A DNA stretch of 64,000 bases. Origin: Oligosphaera ethanolica (GTDB lineage: Bacteria > Verrucomicrobiota > Lentisphaeria > Oligosphaerales > Oligosphaeraceae). A model generated the notes under the pieces. That model saw only the letters and a list, made by a program, of their open reading frames with translations. It had not been told where the DNA came from and searched no databases. Numbering within the stretch: the first letter of the stretch is position 1; each line of letters opens with the position of its first letter. Location: contig NZ_JAUSVL010000001.1 of assembly GCF_030814695.1 (NCBI RefSeq), forward strand, positions 930,001-994,000, in the 5' to 3' direction. Of this stretch, positions 50,632 through 60,131 are shown one piece after another. The position numbers and the translations under genes were made by a program.

Positions 50632-51933
50632 ATGATGTACGCCAAGGAAATAACCAAGGCCAAACTGGAACTCAATGGCAAGGTCTATGAACTGCCCGTC
50701 TATGAAGGCAGTGAAGGCGAAATCGCCATGGATATCCAGAAGCTGCGCGCCCAAAGCGGCCTGATCACCTACGATCCGGGCTATGCCAACACCGGCTCCT
50801 GCAGCAGCAATATCACGTTCATCGACGGCGAAAAAGGCATTCTGCGCTACCGCGGTTACGACATCGACGAACTGGCCGAGCGCTGCAACTTCCTTGACGT
50901 GGCCTACCTGCTGGTGCACGGCTTCCTGCCCAAAAAGGACGAACGCGCGGCCTTCAGCGAGCTGATGAATCAGCATTCCATGCTCCATGAAGGCATGCGT
51001 CATTTTTACGATCTCTTCCCCGACCACGCGCATCCGATGGCGACCTTGTCGGCCATGGCCGTGACGCTGTCAACCTTCTATCCCGAGCTGGAATCGCACC
51101 CGAATGAGGCCATTGACATCATGGTCACACGCCTGCTCTCGAAAGTGCGCACCATCGCGGCCTTCACCTACAAGAAGATGAAGGGCCAGCCCATCGTCTA
51201 CCCGCGGCCGGACCTGAGCTACTGCGAGAACTTCCTCAACATGATGTTCTACACGCCAGTCAATGGCTACAAGCCCGACCCAGTCATCACCCGGGCGCTC
51301 AACCAACTGCTCATCCTCCATGCCGATCACGAGCAGAACTGCTCGTCGTCCGTAGTCAAATCCGTCGGTTCCTCCGGCGCCAATCTCTACGCGTCGATCT
51401 CCGCCGGCATCTGCGCCCTGTGGGGCCCCCTCCACGGTGGCGCCAACCAGCAGGTCATCGAAATGCTGGAGAAAATCCAGCAGGAAGACAATGGCGACAT
51501 CACCCGGGTCATCGACCGCGCCAAGGACAAGGACGACCCCTTCCGCCTCATGGGCTTCGGGCATCGGGTCTACAAGACCTACGATCCCCGCGCCCGCGTC
51601 GCTAAGGCCATCTGCCACAAAGTCATCGACCACCTCGGATTCAAAGACCCGCTGCTCGACATCGCCCAGCGCTTGGAAGAAGCCGCGCTGGCGGACCGCT
51701 ATTTCAAGGAACGGAACCTCTACCCCAACGTGGACTTCTACACCGGTATCACTTACCGCGCCATGGGCATCCCCACCAACATGTTCACGGTCATGTTCGC
51801 CATAGGCCGACTCCCCGGCTGGATCGCCCAATGGCTGGAAATGCGCGACGGCTCCGAACACCGCATCTACCGCCCACGCCAACTCTACGTCGGCCCAACC
51901 CAACGCAGCGTTGACGTGAACTGGGTCAAATAA
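50632..51933 (+). CDS. gltA: citrate synthase
   Basis: This 433-residue type II-like citrate synthase shows the catalytic His in LHADHEQNCSSS, the substrate His in GPLHGGANQQ and the active-site Arg/Asp region FGHRVYKTYDPRA. The N-terminal beta-rich extension (LELNGKVYELPVYEGSEG) is typical of the hexameric Gram-negative type, which is often inhibited by NADH. It condenses acetyl-CoA and oxaloacetate, supplying 2-oxoglutarate for biosynthesis even in anaerobes. A promoter is visible at 50504-50532. No other TCA gene is adjacent. Confidence 0.95.
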   Translation: MMYAKEITKAKLELNGKVYELPVYEGSEGEIAMDIQKLRAQSGLITYDPGYANTGSCSSNITFIDGEKGILRYRGYDIDELAERCNFLDVAYLLVHGFLPKKDERAAFSELMNQHSMLHEGMRHFYDLFPDHAHPMATLSAMAVTLSTFYPELESHPNEAIDIMVTRLLSKVRTIAAFTYKKMKGQPIVYPRPDLSYCENFLNMMFYTPVNGYKPDPVITRALNQLLILHADHEQNCSSSVVKSVGSSGANLYASISAGICALWGPLHGGANQQVIEMLEKIQQEDNGDITRVIDRAKDKDDPFRLMGFGHRVYKTYDPRARVAKAICHKVIDHLGFKDPLLDIAQRLEEAALADRYFKERNLYPNVDFYTGITYRAMGIPTNMFTVMFAIGRLPGWIAQWLEMRDGSEHRIYRPRQLYVGPTQRSVDVNWVK

Positions 51934-52105
51934 CCCGGCCACACCGTCCATCCGCCCCGGCAGCCACAAGCACGGCAACCAGGGCGGATGACGCCAGGAG
52001 CCACCGCTACTGGCGCTCCGTGGCCCGCCCCCTCTTCCCTCCCGCCCGACCGACCGCGCGCAGACCGCGCGCCGCAGCCGGCAAAGCCCCCCCAAAGGAC
52101 CGGCC

Positions 52106-53440
52106 ATGGAAGCAATTCTGGAACTACTGGAAAAAAACCGGCTGCCCGAACTGCGGGAAAAACTCGTCGCGCTCAACCCCGCCGACGTCGCCAGCGCCCT
52201 CGGCGAAGTCGGCAAGGACAAGCTGCTCCTCGTCTTTCGCTTGCTTCCCAAGGACTTCGCCGCCGCCGTCTTCACCTACCTCGACCCGGACTTGCACCGC
52301 CTCCTCGCCGAAAGTATCACTGACCAGGAAATCAACGACCTGATCAACCGCCTTTTCGTCGACGACGCGGTAGACTTTCTCGAAGAGTTGCCAGCCAACA
52401 TGGTCACCGGCATTCTGGCCCACGCCGACCCCACCAAGCGCGCGGCCATCAACGCCGCCCTGCGCTATCCCGACAACAGCGCCGGCGGCCTCATGACCAT
52501 CGAGTTCATCTATCTCTTCGAGGCCATGACCGCCGCCGAGGCCCTCGCCCACATCCGCAAGCGCGGCATGGACCGCGAAACCATCTACACCTGCTACGTC
52601 ACCTCCCCCCAGCGCGTCCTCACCGGCGCCGTGTCCCTGCGCCGCATTCTCCTCAGCAAGGACGATGCCCTCATCCGCGATCTCATGACCACGCCCGTCA
52701 TCGCCGTCCATACCCACGATGACCAGGAAGACGTCGCCCAGAAATTCCGCGAATACGACCTCATCGCCATGCCCGTGATCGACAACGAGCAGCGCATCGT
52801 CGGCATCATCACCATCGACGACATCATCGACGTCATTGTCGCGGAAAACACCGAAGACATCGAGAAAATGGCCGCGCTGCACCCGTCGGAAAGCGAGTAT
52901 CTCAAAACCGGCGTCTGGCGTCTGGCGCGCAACCGCATTTTCTGGCTGTTGTTCATGATGATCTCGGCGACCCTCACCGGCGCCGTCATCAGTCACTACC
53001 AGGAGCTGCTGCAGACTGTGGTCATCCTCGCGGCCTTCATCCCCATGCTGATGGACACCGGCGGCAACTGCGGCGCCCAGGCGTCCACCCTCATCATCCG
53101 CGGCATGGCCGTGGGCGAAATTGAACTGAGCAACTGGCTCAAGGTCGTCTGGAAGGAATTCCGCGTCGGCATCTTGGTGTCCCTGGTGCTGGCGTCGGTC
53201 AATCTCCTGCGCATCATGCTCTTTGTCAAAGACAGCAATCCGCGAGTGGACCTCGTCGTCACCCTGACCCTCTTCATCACCATCGTCTTTGCCAAGCTGA
53301 TCGGCTGCCTGCTGCCGATGTTCGCCAAACGCCTGCGCTTCGACCCGGCCCTCATGGCCAGCCCCATGCTCACCACCATCGTTGACGCTTTCGCCCTCAT
53401 GATCTATTTCAGTCTCGCCGGACTGTTCCTCGGCCTCTGA
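52106..53440 (+). CDS. mgtE: magnesium transporter MgtE
   Basis: This 444-residue Mg2+ channel has the MgtE N domain (helical repeats with FVDDAVDFLEELPAN; about residues 1-125) and two CBS domains (about residues 128-250, with RDLMTTPVIAVHTHDDQEDV and VIDNEQRIVGIITIDD). The five-helix membrane part contains the pore signature FIPMLMDTGGNCGAQAST. Cytoplasmic Mg2+ binding between the N and CBS domains closes the channel in known members. The 172-bp upstream gap contains a CATCCGCC/GGCGGATG inverted repeat (about 51950 and 51984) but no recognisable M-box riboswitch. Confidence 0.95.
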   Translation: MEAILELLEKNRLPELREKLVALNPADVASALGEVGKDKLLLVFRLLPKDFAAAVFTYLDPDLHRLLAESITDQEINDLINRLFVDDAVDFLEELPANMVTGILAHADPTKRAAINAALRYPDNSAGGLMTIEFIYLFEAMTAAEALAHIRKRGMDRETIYTCYVTSPQRVLTGAVSLRRILLSKDDALIRDLMTTPVIAVHTHDDQEDVAQKFREYDLIAMPVIDNEQRIVGIITIDDIIDVIVAENTEDIEKMAALHPSESEYLKTGVWRLARNRIFWLLFMMISATLTGAVISHYQELLQTVVILAAFIPMLMDTGGNCGAQASTLIIRGMAVGEIELSNWLKVVWKEFRVGILVSLVLASVNLLRIMLFVKDSNPRVDLVVTLTLFITIVFAKLIGCLLPMFAKRLRFDPALMASPMLTTIVDAFALMIYFSLAGLFLGL

Positions 53441-53493
53441 GCAGCACCCGCGCCCATTTCCGCCTCACAGTCTCTTTTCGGGAGAATGACATC

Positions 53494-54282
<789 letters not shown>

Positions 54283-54330
54283 TCGCGTTTCACCCACTCA
54301 CCGGCCGCCAGCAGCCAGAAAGCCGCCGCC

Positions 54331-55176
54331 ATGAAGCTGCCCCAACACATCGCTGAGACCTTCGGCATGATCCGCCAGAAAAACCCGCTGGTCCACCACC
54401 TGACCAACGTCGTCACCGTCAATGACTGCGCCAACGCCGTACTGGCCGTCGGCGCCTCACCTGTCATGGCGCCATGCGTGCGCGAAGCCGCCGATATGGC
54501 CCGGCACGCCGCCGCCGTCGTCCTCAATATCGGTACGCCCGACGAATTCAGCGAGGCGGCCATGCTGGCCGCCGGCCGCGCCGCCAATGCCTGCGGCATC
54601 CCCGTGGTCCTCGACCCCGTCGGCGTCGGCGCCACGCCCTTCCGCCTCGAGCTGGTCAGCACCCTCCTGCGTGAACTGCAAGTCGCCATCATTCGCGGCA
54701 ATCTCGCCGAACTGCAGTGCCTCGCTGGCGACCACGACACCAAGGCCACCCGCGGCGTTGATTCCATGGCCACTGATATCAGCAGCAGTGCCGATGTCGC
54801 CCGCCGCGTCGCCCGCCACTACCGCTGCGTCGCCGCCATCACCGGCGCCGTGGATTGCATCAGCGACGGCGAACAGCTCGTCGCCATGCGCAACGGCCAT
54901 ATGCTGATGCGGCAGGTCACCGGCACCGGCTGCATGGCCACCTCACTCTGCGCCGCCTGCGCCGGCGCCGCGCCGGATCGACCCCTGCTCGCCGCCTGCG
55001 CCGGCGTCGCCGCCATGAGCCTCGCCGGCGAATTCGCCTACGCCGCCCTCCACGGCGGCGAAGGCACCGGCACCTACCGCCAACGCATTATCGACGCGCT
55101 GTCCACACTTACCCCCAGCCGCATGGAAAACTATATCCGGCTCGATAACTCCGGCGGTAACGCCCTCCTCGGCTGA
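54331..55176 (+). CDS. thiM: hydroxyethylthiazole kinase
   Basis: This 281-residue ThiM opens with KNPLVHHLTNVVTVNDCAN, contains GIPVVLDPVGVGATPFR and ends with the catalytic GTGCMATSLCAACAG loop. It phosphorylates the thiazole moiety of thiamine in salvage. With ThiD it supplies both halves for thiamine phosphate synthase (ThiE), which is not in the window. It is followed by a 19-bp tandem repeat and two perfect GC palindromes, then a convergent glycosidase gene. Confidence 0.95.
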   Translation: MKLPQHIAETFGMIRQKNPLVHHLTNVVTVNDCANAVLAVGASPVMAPCVREAADMARHAAAVVLNIGTPDEFSEAAMLAAGRAANACGIPVVLDPVGVGATPFRLELVSTLLRELQVAIIRGNLAELQCLAGDHDTKATRGVDSMATDISSSADVARRVARHYRCVAAITGAVDCISDGEQLVAMRNGHMLMRQVTGTGCMATSLCAACAGAAPDRPLLAACAGVAAMSLAGEFAYAALHGGEGTGTYRQRIIDALSTLTPSRMENYIRLDNSGGNALLG

Positions 55177-55193
55177 CCAGCCCCCACAGCACC

Positions 55194-55276
55194 GCAGCCC
55201 CTACCAGCCCCCGCAGCCCCTACCAGCCCCCGCAGCCCCTACCAGCCCCCGCAGCCCCTACCAGCCCCCGCAGCCC
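55194..55276. repeat. 19-bp tandem repeat after thiM
   Basis: GCAGCCCCTACCAGCCCCC is repeated four times at 55194, 55213, 55232 and 55251, with a partial fifth copy. Copies are identical, which points to recent slippage. It begins 18 bp after the thiM stop. Confidence 0.95.
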
Positions 55277-55317
55277 GGCCGCAACGCGCGGCGGAGCCGT
55301 CCAGGGGCCGTCCAGTG

Positions 55318-55405
55318 GGCGGCCGCTTGCGGCCGCCAAAAACACCCGCTGTCCCTCCCGGCCCTCGCTGCCCGGCCGTCCCGTGGGCGGCCGCTTGCGG
55401 CCGCC
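55318..55405. terminator. twin GC palindromes between thiM and the GH42 gene
   Basis: GGCGGCCGC-TT-GCGGCCGCC occurs at 55318-55337 and 55386-55405, each a perfect 9-bp stem. The second ends 5 bp from the stop of the convergent glycosidase gene. They probably act as transcription blocks for both directions, although no T-run follows. Confidence 0.5.
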
Positions 55406-55410
55406 ATTTA

Positions 55411-57534
55411 CTATTTCTTGTATTTTGCCAGCGGGAGCACTCCCAGCGGCGGCAGCGCATGCCGTCCAGCCAAGGTCACTGGCTGGTCATTGCGCATATC
55501 CACCCAGCCTTCGCCGGCGCCGTCCTTGACCACGAAATGCTTCTCCTCATCATTGTGATTGAGAATGATCAGCAGCTCGCCCAGTTCGCCAGCTAGCCGG
55601 CAGACTTCCAGCTTGCTGCCCAACGCCGGTTCGCCGTCAAGCTGCATGTCGAGGTTCGCTTTGACGCCGCTGGCCAGCACTTCCCGTCGCAGGAAAGCCG
55701 TCGCCGCGGCTTGTGGATTGGCGAAGTACTGCCGGAACAGCTCGGTGCCAGCCATGATGGCGCGGCCCTTTCCGAAGCTGTTGGCGCAAACCGCCATGCG
55801 TCCATCCGCGTAGGTCGCCAGGGGCTTGGCCGTCGTCAGGCTGAAATGATGCCAAAGGAACTGCACGGGCGCTGTGGCGCCGTCTGCGTAGTGAATGGGG
55901 GACGCCGTCTCCACGCCTTCGCGATCGACCGTCCGCGCCCCGAAGACCTCGTCCAAGCCGAAAATCGGCGCATGCCCATGCAGGAGATTGTCCCCGTCCT
56001 TGAAGGCGAAGGGGCATTCGGCGATGACGGTGCCGCCCTGCTCCACGTAGGCCCGCAGCTTCGCCGCGATCGCCGGCGTCATGTTCTCAATCATCGGCAA
56101 CAGGAGTAGCCGATACTGTGACAGCCGGTCCAGATTGACATCGTTGACACCGTCAAAGGGTATATTCATGTCCCAGAGGAGCTTGAAGGCACCCAGGCGG
56201 CTCTGCGAGACGCTCCCCCACAGCTTGCTGGGATCGGCCCCAGCCGTGTACGTGCACTGCAACAGCACGCTGAGTTCCTCCGATACCAGCACCGCCGCCT
56301 GCGCCGCCGGGCAGCTGCTGTTGATCAGGTCCGCGTGGCGATTGAGCTGGCCGGCCAGCTCGGCATGGAGAACCGACCGCGCCGTCGGCGAGCCGTCCCA
56401 GCCCATCAAGTTGAAATTGCCCACCTGGTTGTCCGAAAAACGGCTGCGGTAATTCCACAGCACCATGCCCTTGGCGTTATGGCCAACCGCCAGCCAGTTG
56501 TTCAGCTCGCGCTGCGCCGGCGTGATCATAAAGTAGTTCGGCCCGGCTTCGCTCTCCAGCACCAGCGTCCGCCGCAGCGGATCACGCGATGTCCAGCGGA
56601 AGGAGTCGGTGTACAGCGCTTTGTGGAAAGGCCCCATGTTTTCGCCGTGCGCGACGGTGTAGTACGAAAAGCCCGTGATGTCCAGGCTCCGGGCGACGTC
56701 GCTGATGCGCACATTGGCGCCAAGTGTCCCGCCGTACGCGTGGCTCGTGCAGATATTGCAGGTCACCGGCAGATTGCGTGGGTCGTGCTGCTTGATGCAG
56801 TCGTACACCGCCTGCATCGCACTGCTCAGGCGGTACTGCGTGAAAGTCACCCAGTCCCGCCAGGCATTTAAACCGCCCTCGCGGAAGCCCGCCCCCTGTG
56901 GCGGATTGATCTCGCCCCAGTCGTCATAACTCAGGGGGAACTCCGTGCCCCACGCGTCGTTAAGCCGGGCGATGTCATTGTCGTAACGCTCCGCCAGCCA
57001 GCGCCGGAATGCCTGCACGCTATGCCGGCAATAGCACTGCCGCAGCCACGGTTCGTTCCAGCTCATCCAACCAACCACCGCGTCGTGCTGCGCATAACGG
57101 CTCACCACCGTCGCAATGAAATCCAACGCCTTGCCGCGATAGAGAGGGTCGTCCAGGCACACAAAAACCCGCGGCCCCGTGTTGTCCGCCTGCCGATTGC
57201 TCCCGCAAGGCGCCGTGACGTCATGCCGCCGCACCAGCCATTGCGGCGGATAAATGCCCTGCAGGCTGTCAAACACCCCGCCCACATTCATAATCACACC
57301 AACGCCGTGCTTCGCCGCCAACTCCACAAAGTGATCATGACGACTGAAATCAAGCTCGCCTTCGCGACGCTCAATGCGATCCCAGGGCACAAAAATGCGC
57401 GCCACGCTGAAACCGAGCTTCTTCATATTTGCCAGATCGTTGTCCCAGTCCGCAATCGGCCAGTCCTGCGATTTCGCGTAGGGCGCCATCGACGCACCAT
57501 ACCAAAACTCACCCGTGAATATGCCTTTGCTCAT
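55411..57534 (-). CDS. GH42-type beta-galactosidase
   Basis: This 707-residue protein starts at the ATG of MSKGIFTGEFWYGA, preceded by AGGAG at 8-9 bases; a GTG two codons earlier is too close to that site. The TIM barrel (about residues 5-400) carries the acid/base Glu in WMSWNEPWLRQ and the nucleophile Glu in RTLVLESEAGPNYF. The trimerisation (Rossmann-like) domain covers about residues 410-620 (YRLLLLPMIENMTPAIAAKL), followed by a small beta C-domain. There is no signal peptide, so it is cytoplasmic and acts on imported galactosides or related oligosaccharides. No transporter or regulator is adjacent. Confidence 0.85.
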   Translation of the reverse strand: MSKGIFTGEFWYGASMAPYAKSQDWPIADWDNDLANMKKLGFSVARIFVPWDRIERREGELDFSRHDHFVELAAKHGVGVIMNVGGVFDSLQGIYPPQWLVRRHDVTAPCGSNRQADNTGPRVFVCLDDPLYRGKALDFIATVVSRYAQHDAVVGWMSWNEPWLRQCYCRHSVQAFRRWLAERYDNDIARLNDAWGTEFPLSYDDWGEINPPQGAGFREGGLNAWRDWVTFTQYRLSSAMQAVYDCIKQHDPRNLPVTCNICTSHAYGGTLGANVRISDVARSLDITGFSYYTVAHGENMGPFHKALYTDSFRWTSRDPLRRTLVLESEAGPNYFMITPAQRELNNWLAVGHNAKGMVLWNYRSRFSDNQVGNFNLMGWDGSPTARSVLHAELAGQLNRHADLINSSCPAAQAAVLVSEELSVLLQCTYTAGADPSKLWGSVSQSRLGAFKLLWDMNIPFDGVNDVNLDRLSQYRLLLLPMIENMTPAIAAKLRAYVEQGGTVIAECPFAFKDGDNLLHGHAPIFGLDEVFGARTVDREGVETASPIHYADGATAPVQFLWHHFSLTTAKPLATYADGRMAVCANSFGKGRAIMAGTELFRQYFANPQAAATAFLRREVLASGVKANLDMQLDGEPALGSKLEVCRLAGELGELLIILNHNDEEKHFVVKDGAGEGWVDMRNDQPVTLAGRHALPPLGVLPLAKYKK

Positions 57535-57540
57535 GCTCAC

Positions 57541-57923
57541 TGCTCCTGTTCATGCCTACACACCACAAATCATGTCGCAAATCGCTCGCATAGTATAGTG
57601 GCCACCCAAATCAGGAACAAGTAGACGCACGGAAACGCCCGAGGGGGATCACCGAGAGTCGCCGGGACGCTTGGGGACCAATTGGACCGCTGAGACGGTT
57701 TGGCGCAGCGCTAAGACGAGGACTCACGACTCATGGAGGCATGTTCCCATGGATTGGACCAAGAGGACGCAAAAGACACCAGGGATTAACGCATTGGACT
57801 CAGGGGACCGTTTGGAGAACCAAGCCAGCATTCGACTTCCCGCCGACGTTGCGATTGACACATTGGACTCAGGGGACCGCTTGGAGAACGCCTTGACGCC
57901 AGGGACGCCGAAACGCCTTTGGG
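57541..57923. repeat. GACT-rich repeat field
   Basis: No gene is supported. It contains the fourth copy of the GAGGACTCAC...CCATGGATTGGACC repeat (about 57717-57765) and two units of ACATTGGACTCAGGGGACCG or a close variant followed by TTTGGAGAAC (57793 and 57860). The first 60 bp probably hold the leader of the glycosidase gene. Confidence 0.65.
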
Positions 57924-58718
57924 TCACGCGTCGGCTACCTCCCTCACCCGGAATGCCTGGAGCAGGTCGTTGATGACGCCGTCCAGAGCCTGTTTGAGTG
58001 CTGCGTAGCCCGCATGCCGCCGGCCGGTTTTTTCGTCCATGTACAGGTCACGCCGGAGCTCAATCATGACGCCTGATACCGCCACGTTTTTCGTGTAGTA
58101 ATTACTGGGAATTATCGCACCGGCAAAGGGCCGGTTGACCGCGACAGTGTATTTCCGCTGCTGAAAGGCCGCCAGCAGCAGGTCGCACAGCCAGTCCGGC
58201 GTGTGCAAATTGTCCGTCCCGATACAAATATCCGCCCGTTCCGGCCGCTGGTCGTTCTCGTAGAGCAGAGGTGCCTTCGGGAAACTGTGGCAATCGATCA
58301 CCAGGGCCTTGTGATGGGTCTCAAGAATATCGGCGACGAGCTGGTTCAGACACCGATGATGCAGCCGATAATAGCAATCCAAAAGCCGTTCGCGCTCCCT
58401 ATCGGCAACGCTACTATGCCGCAACACCGCCCCCAACGAGCTCCGGGTGTAGATAACGCCCATGCCCTTTTTGGCCATCTCTTCCTTCTCGTCGTCTTCA
58501 AAACGCTCGGGATCAAGCACCAGGCGACTCACTGGGAAACGCAGCGCCACGCAGTCATCACGACCGCTCGTAAACAAGTCGTCGGTAAACCAGTCCGTAA
58601 TCTGCAACAGCTCTTGCTGGAGCGCTTCGTCGCTCAGCACGATGTTATTTCGCTCTTCCGGCGGTATAATGCTGGATGCATGGGGAATATGCAGAACAGC
58701 CAAGGCGTTATTCATCAT
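57924..58718 (-). CDS. N-formylglutamate amidohydrolase family protein
   Basis: The protein is 264 residues from the first of two adjacent ATGs (MMNNALAVLHIPHASSIIPP) after GGAG. The reading from 58808 adds a Cys-rich stretch with no family similarity and is rejected. The family zinc-site motifs HIPHAS, VIDCHSFPKAP and VMIELRRDLYMD are visible. Members hydrolyse N-formyl amino acids in histidine breakdown or cleave related amides. No hut genes are adjacent, so the substrate is open. Confidence 0.85.
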   Translation of the reverse strand: MMNNALAVLHIPHASSIIPPEERNNIVLSDEALQQELLQITDWFTDDLFTSGRDDCVALRFPVSRLVLDPERFEDDEKEEMAKKGMGVIYTRSSLGAVLRHSSVADRERERLLDCYYRLHHRCLNQLVADILETHHKALVIDCHSFPKAPLLYENDQRPERADICIGTDNLHTPDWLCDLLLAAFQQRKYTVAVNRPFAGAIIPSNYYTKNVAVSGVMIELRRDLYMDEKTGRRHAGYAALKQALDGVINDLLQAFRVREVADA

Positions 58719-58907
58719 GTCAGCACAGCTCCATATCCATAGTCTTGTTGCTGCCAGCCCGCAATCCGCAATGGCACCGCACGGGCAAAATTGGCAAAGT
58801 GTATGCACTCACGAATATACTTGTCCCGGAATAATAAGAAATAGCTTCATCGGGCGTCTTATAGTCGAGATTCATTCCGGCCATCATGAAGACTATCACG
58901 GCAGGCC

Positions 58908-59408
58908 ATGATGTTTTTTCCCGATCACCACGCCGAAGAACAATTTGACATGCTGATCCGCAGCCGCCTGTCTCTCTTCCGCGGTCTGGCGCGGCGCATT
59001 CTCACCAACGCCGCCGACGTGGACGACGCCGTCCAGACTGCCCTCAGCAAAGCTTGGCTGCGCCGCCGCTCGTTTCGCGACGACGCCGCCCTCGCCAGCT
59101 GGGTCGCCCGCATCGTCATCAATCAGAGCTACGACATCCTGCGCCAGCAGCAACGCGAACAACGAAAACTCACCGCCTTCGCCAACGATCACAGCGTCGG
59201 CACTCAGGAGACCGACGACGATCTCCAGCGCCTCGACCGCGCCATTGCCAAACTGCCTGAGCTCTATCGCCAAACTGTGCACATCGCCATACTCGGCGAC
59301 ATCGACACCGCCAGCGCCGCCGACCTACTCGGCTGTTCAGCAAACACCCTCTATCAGCGCATCCACAAAGCCAAAGAACTCCTGCGAAAGAGCATGAGCC
59401 ATGAATGA
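58908..59408 (+). CDS. ECF-type RNA polymerase sigma factor
   Basis: This 166-residue sigma-70-family protein contains region 2 (about residues 15-85, with DVDDAVQTALSKAWLRRRSF and SWVARIVINQSYDILRQQ) and region 4 (about residues 108-162, with LPELYRQTVHIAILGDIDTA and ANTLYQRIHKAKELL). Regions 1 and 3 are absent, which defines the ECF class. It overlaps the downstream membrane gene by 8 bp, the usual arrangement with an anti-sigma factor. It probably directs transcription of its own operon and a regulon of cell-envelope genes. Confidence 0.9.
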   Translation: MMFFPDHHAEEQFDMLIRSRLSLFRGLARRILTNAADVDDAVQTALSKAWLRRRSFRDDAALASWVARIVINQSYDILRQQQREQRKLTAFANDHSVGTQETDDDLQRLDRAIAKLPELYRQTVHIAILGDIDTASAADLLGCSANTLYQRIHKAKELLRKSMSHE

Positions 59409-60069
59409 CCAACAACTCGAACAACTTCTCGAACGCCGGAAAGGGCCACCAGATCATACCGGCGACTACAGCCCAGACGACGCCTTCATCGCCGCCTTCC
59501 ACCACGCCGCCCAACGGCGACAGCGCCAACGCACAGCGGTCCGCCTGGCCGCCATCGCGGCCTGCATCTCGCTACTTCTCGGCGGCCTGTGCTGGCGCAA
59601 CCGACACCTCAGCGCCCCGAGCGACGCCTCGCCGGAAGACCTCTCTGCCGCAGCCGCCCCGGTTGGCCTGGACTACCTCGCCGAGACCCAGCGACAGTTC
59701 GGTGCCGGCATCGGCGCACTTTTCGTCAACAACAACCTCGTACTCTTTGAGCGCCAGGAGATGCTATCGCGCGCCTACCGCATCCGCATCCAGATACTCA
59801 GCCCGTCATCCCACCTGCTGGCCACCCTGGAATTCATCGCCGGGCGCAATGACTTCATCACCTTGGATGCCACGCAGATTACCGGCACCATCTTCATCTC
59901 GCCGTGTAACGAGCACGGCGCCATTGTCGAGCTCGCGCTGCGCGTCCAGGGCCAGCAACGGCAGGCAATCGTCATTGACGACATCTTCGCCCTTGACTCC
60001 CGCCAGAAGAACGCCGCCCAATCCAACGATGTCATCATCAAGGTGGATTTCACCCCCGAAATGTCCTGA
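59401..60069 (+). CDS. membrane protein in anti-sigma factor position
   Basis: This 222-residue protein has an acidic N-terminal 45 residues expected to face the cytoplasm, one membrane helix (AAIACISLLLGGLCW, about residues 49-64) and an extracytoplasmic beta-rich domain (GIGALFVNNNLVLFERQEML, to the end). No zinc-binding anti-sigma (HxxxCxxC) motif is seen. The anti-sigma role is inferred from topology and the 8-bp overlap with the sigma gene. The outer domain could sense envelope signals. Confidence 0.65.
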   Translation: MNDQQLEQLLERRKGPPDHTGDYSPDDAFIAAFHHAAQRRQRQRTAVRLAAIAACISLLLGGLCWRNRHLSAPSDASPEDLSAAAAPVGLDYLAETQRQFGAGIGALFVNNNLVLFERQEMLSRAYRIRIQILSPSSHLLATLEFIAGRNDFITLDATQITGTIFISPCNEHGAIVELALRVQGQQRQAIVIDDIFALDSRQKNAAQSNDVIIKVDFTPEMS

Positions 60070-60131
60070 AGCCCCGCCCTATCCCGGCAGCCCCTATTTC
60101 CAAATCACCACCCTAAGCGACCAGGTCCACC

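Noticed and set aside
51934..52105. M-box or other Mg2+ riboswitch before mgtE
   Set aside because: Only one simple inverted repeat was found; the conserved M-box helices and loops could not be recognised.
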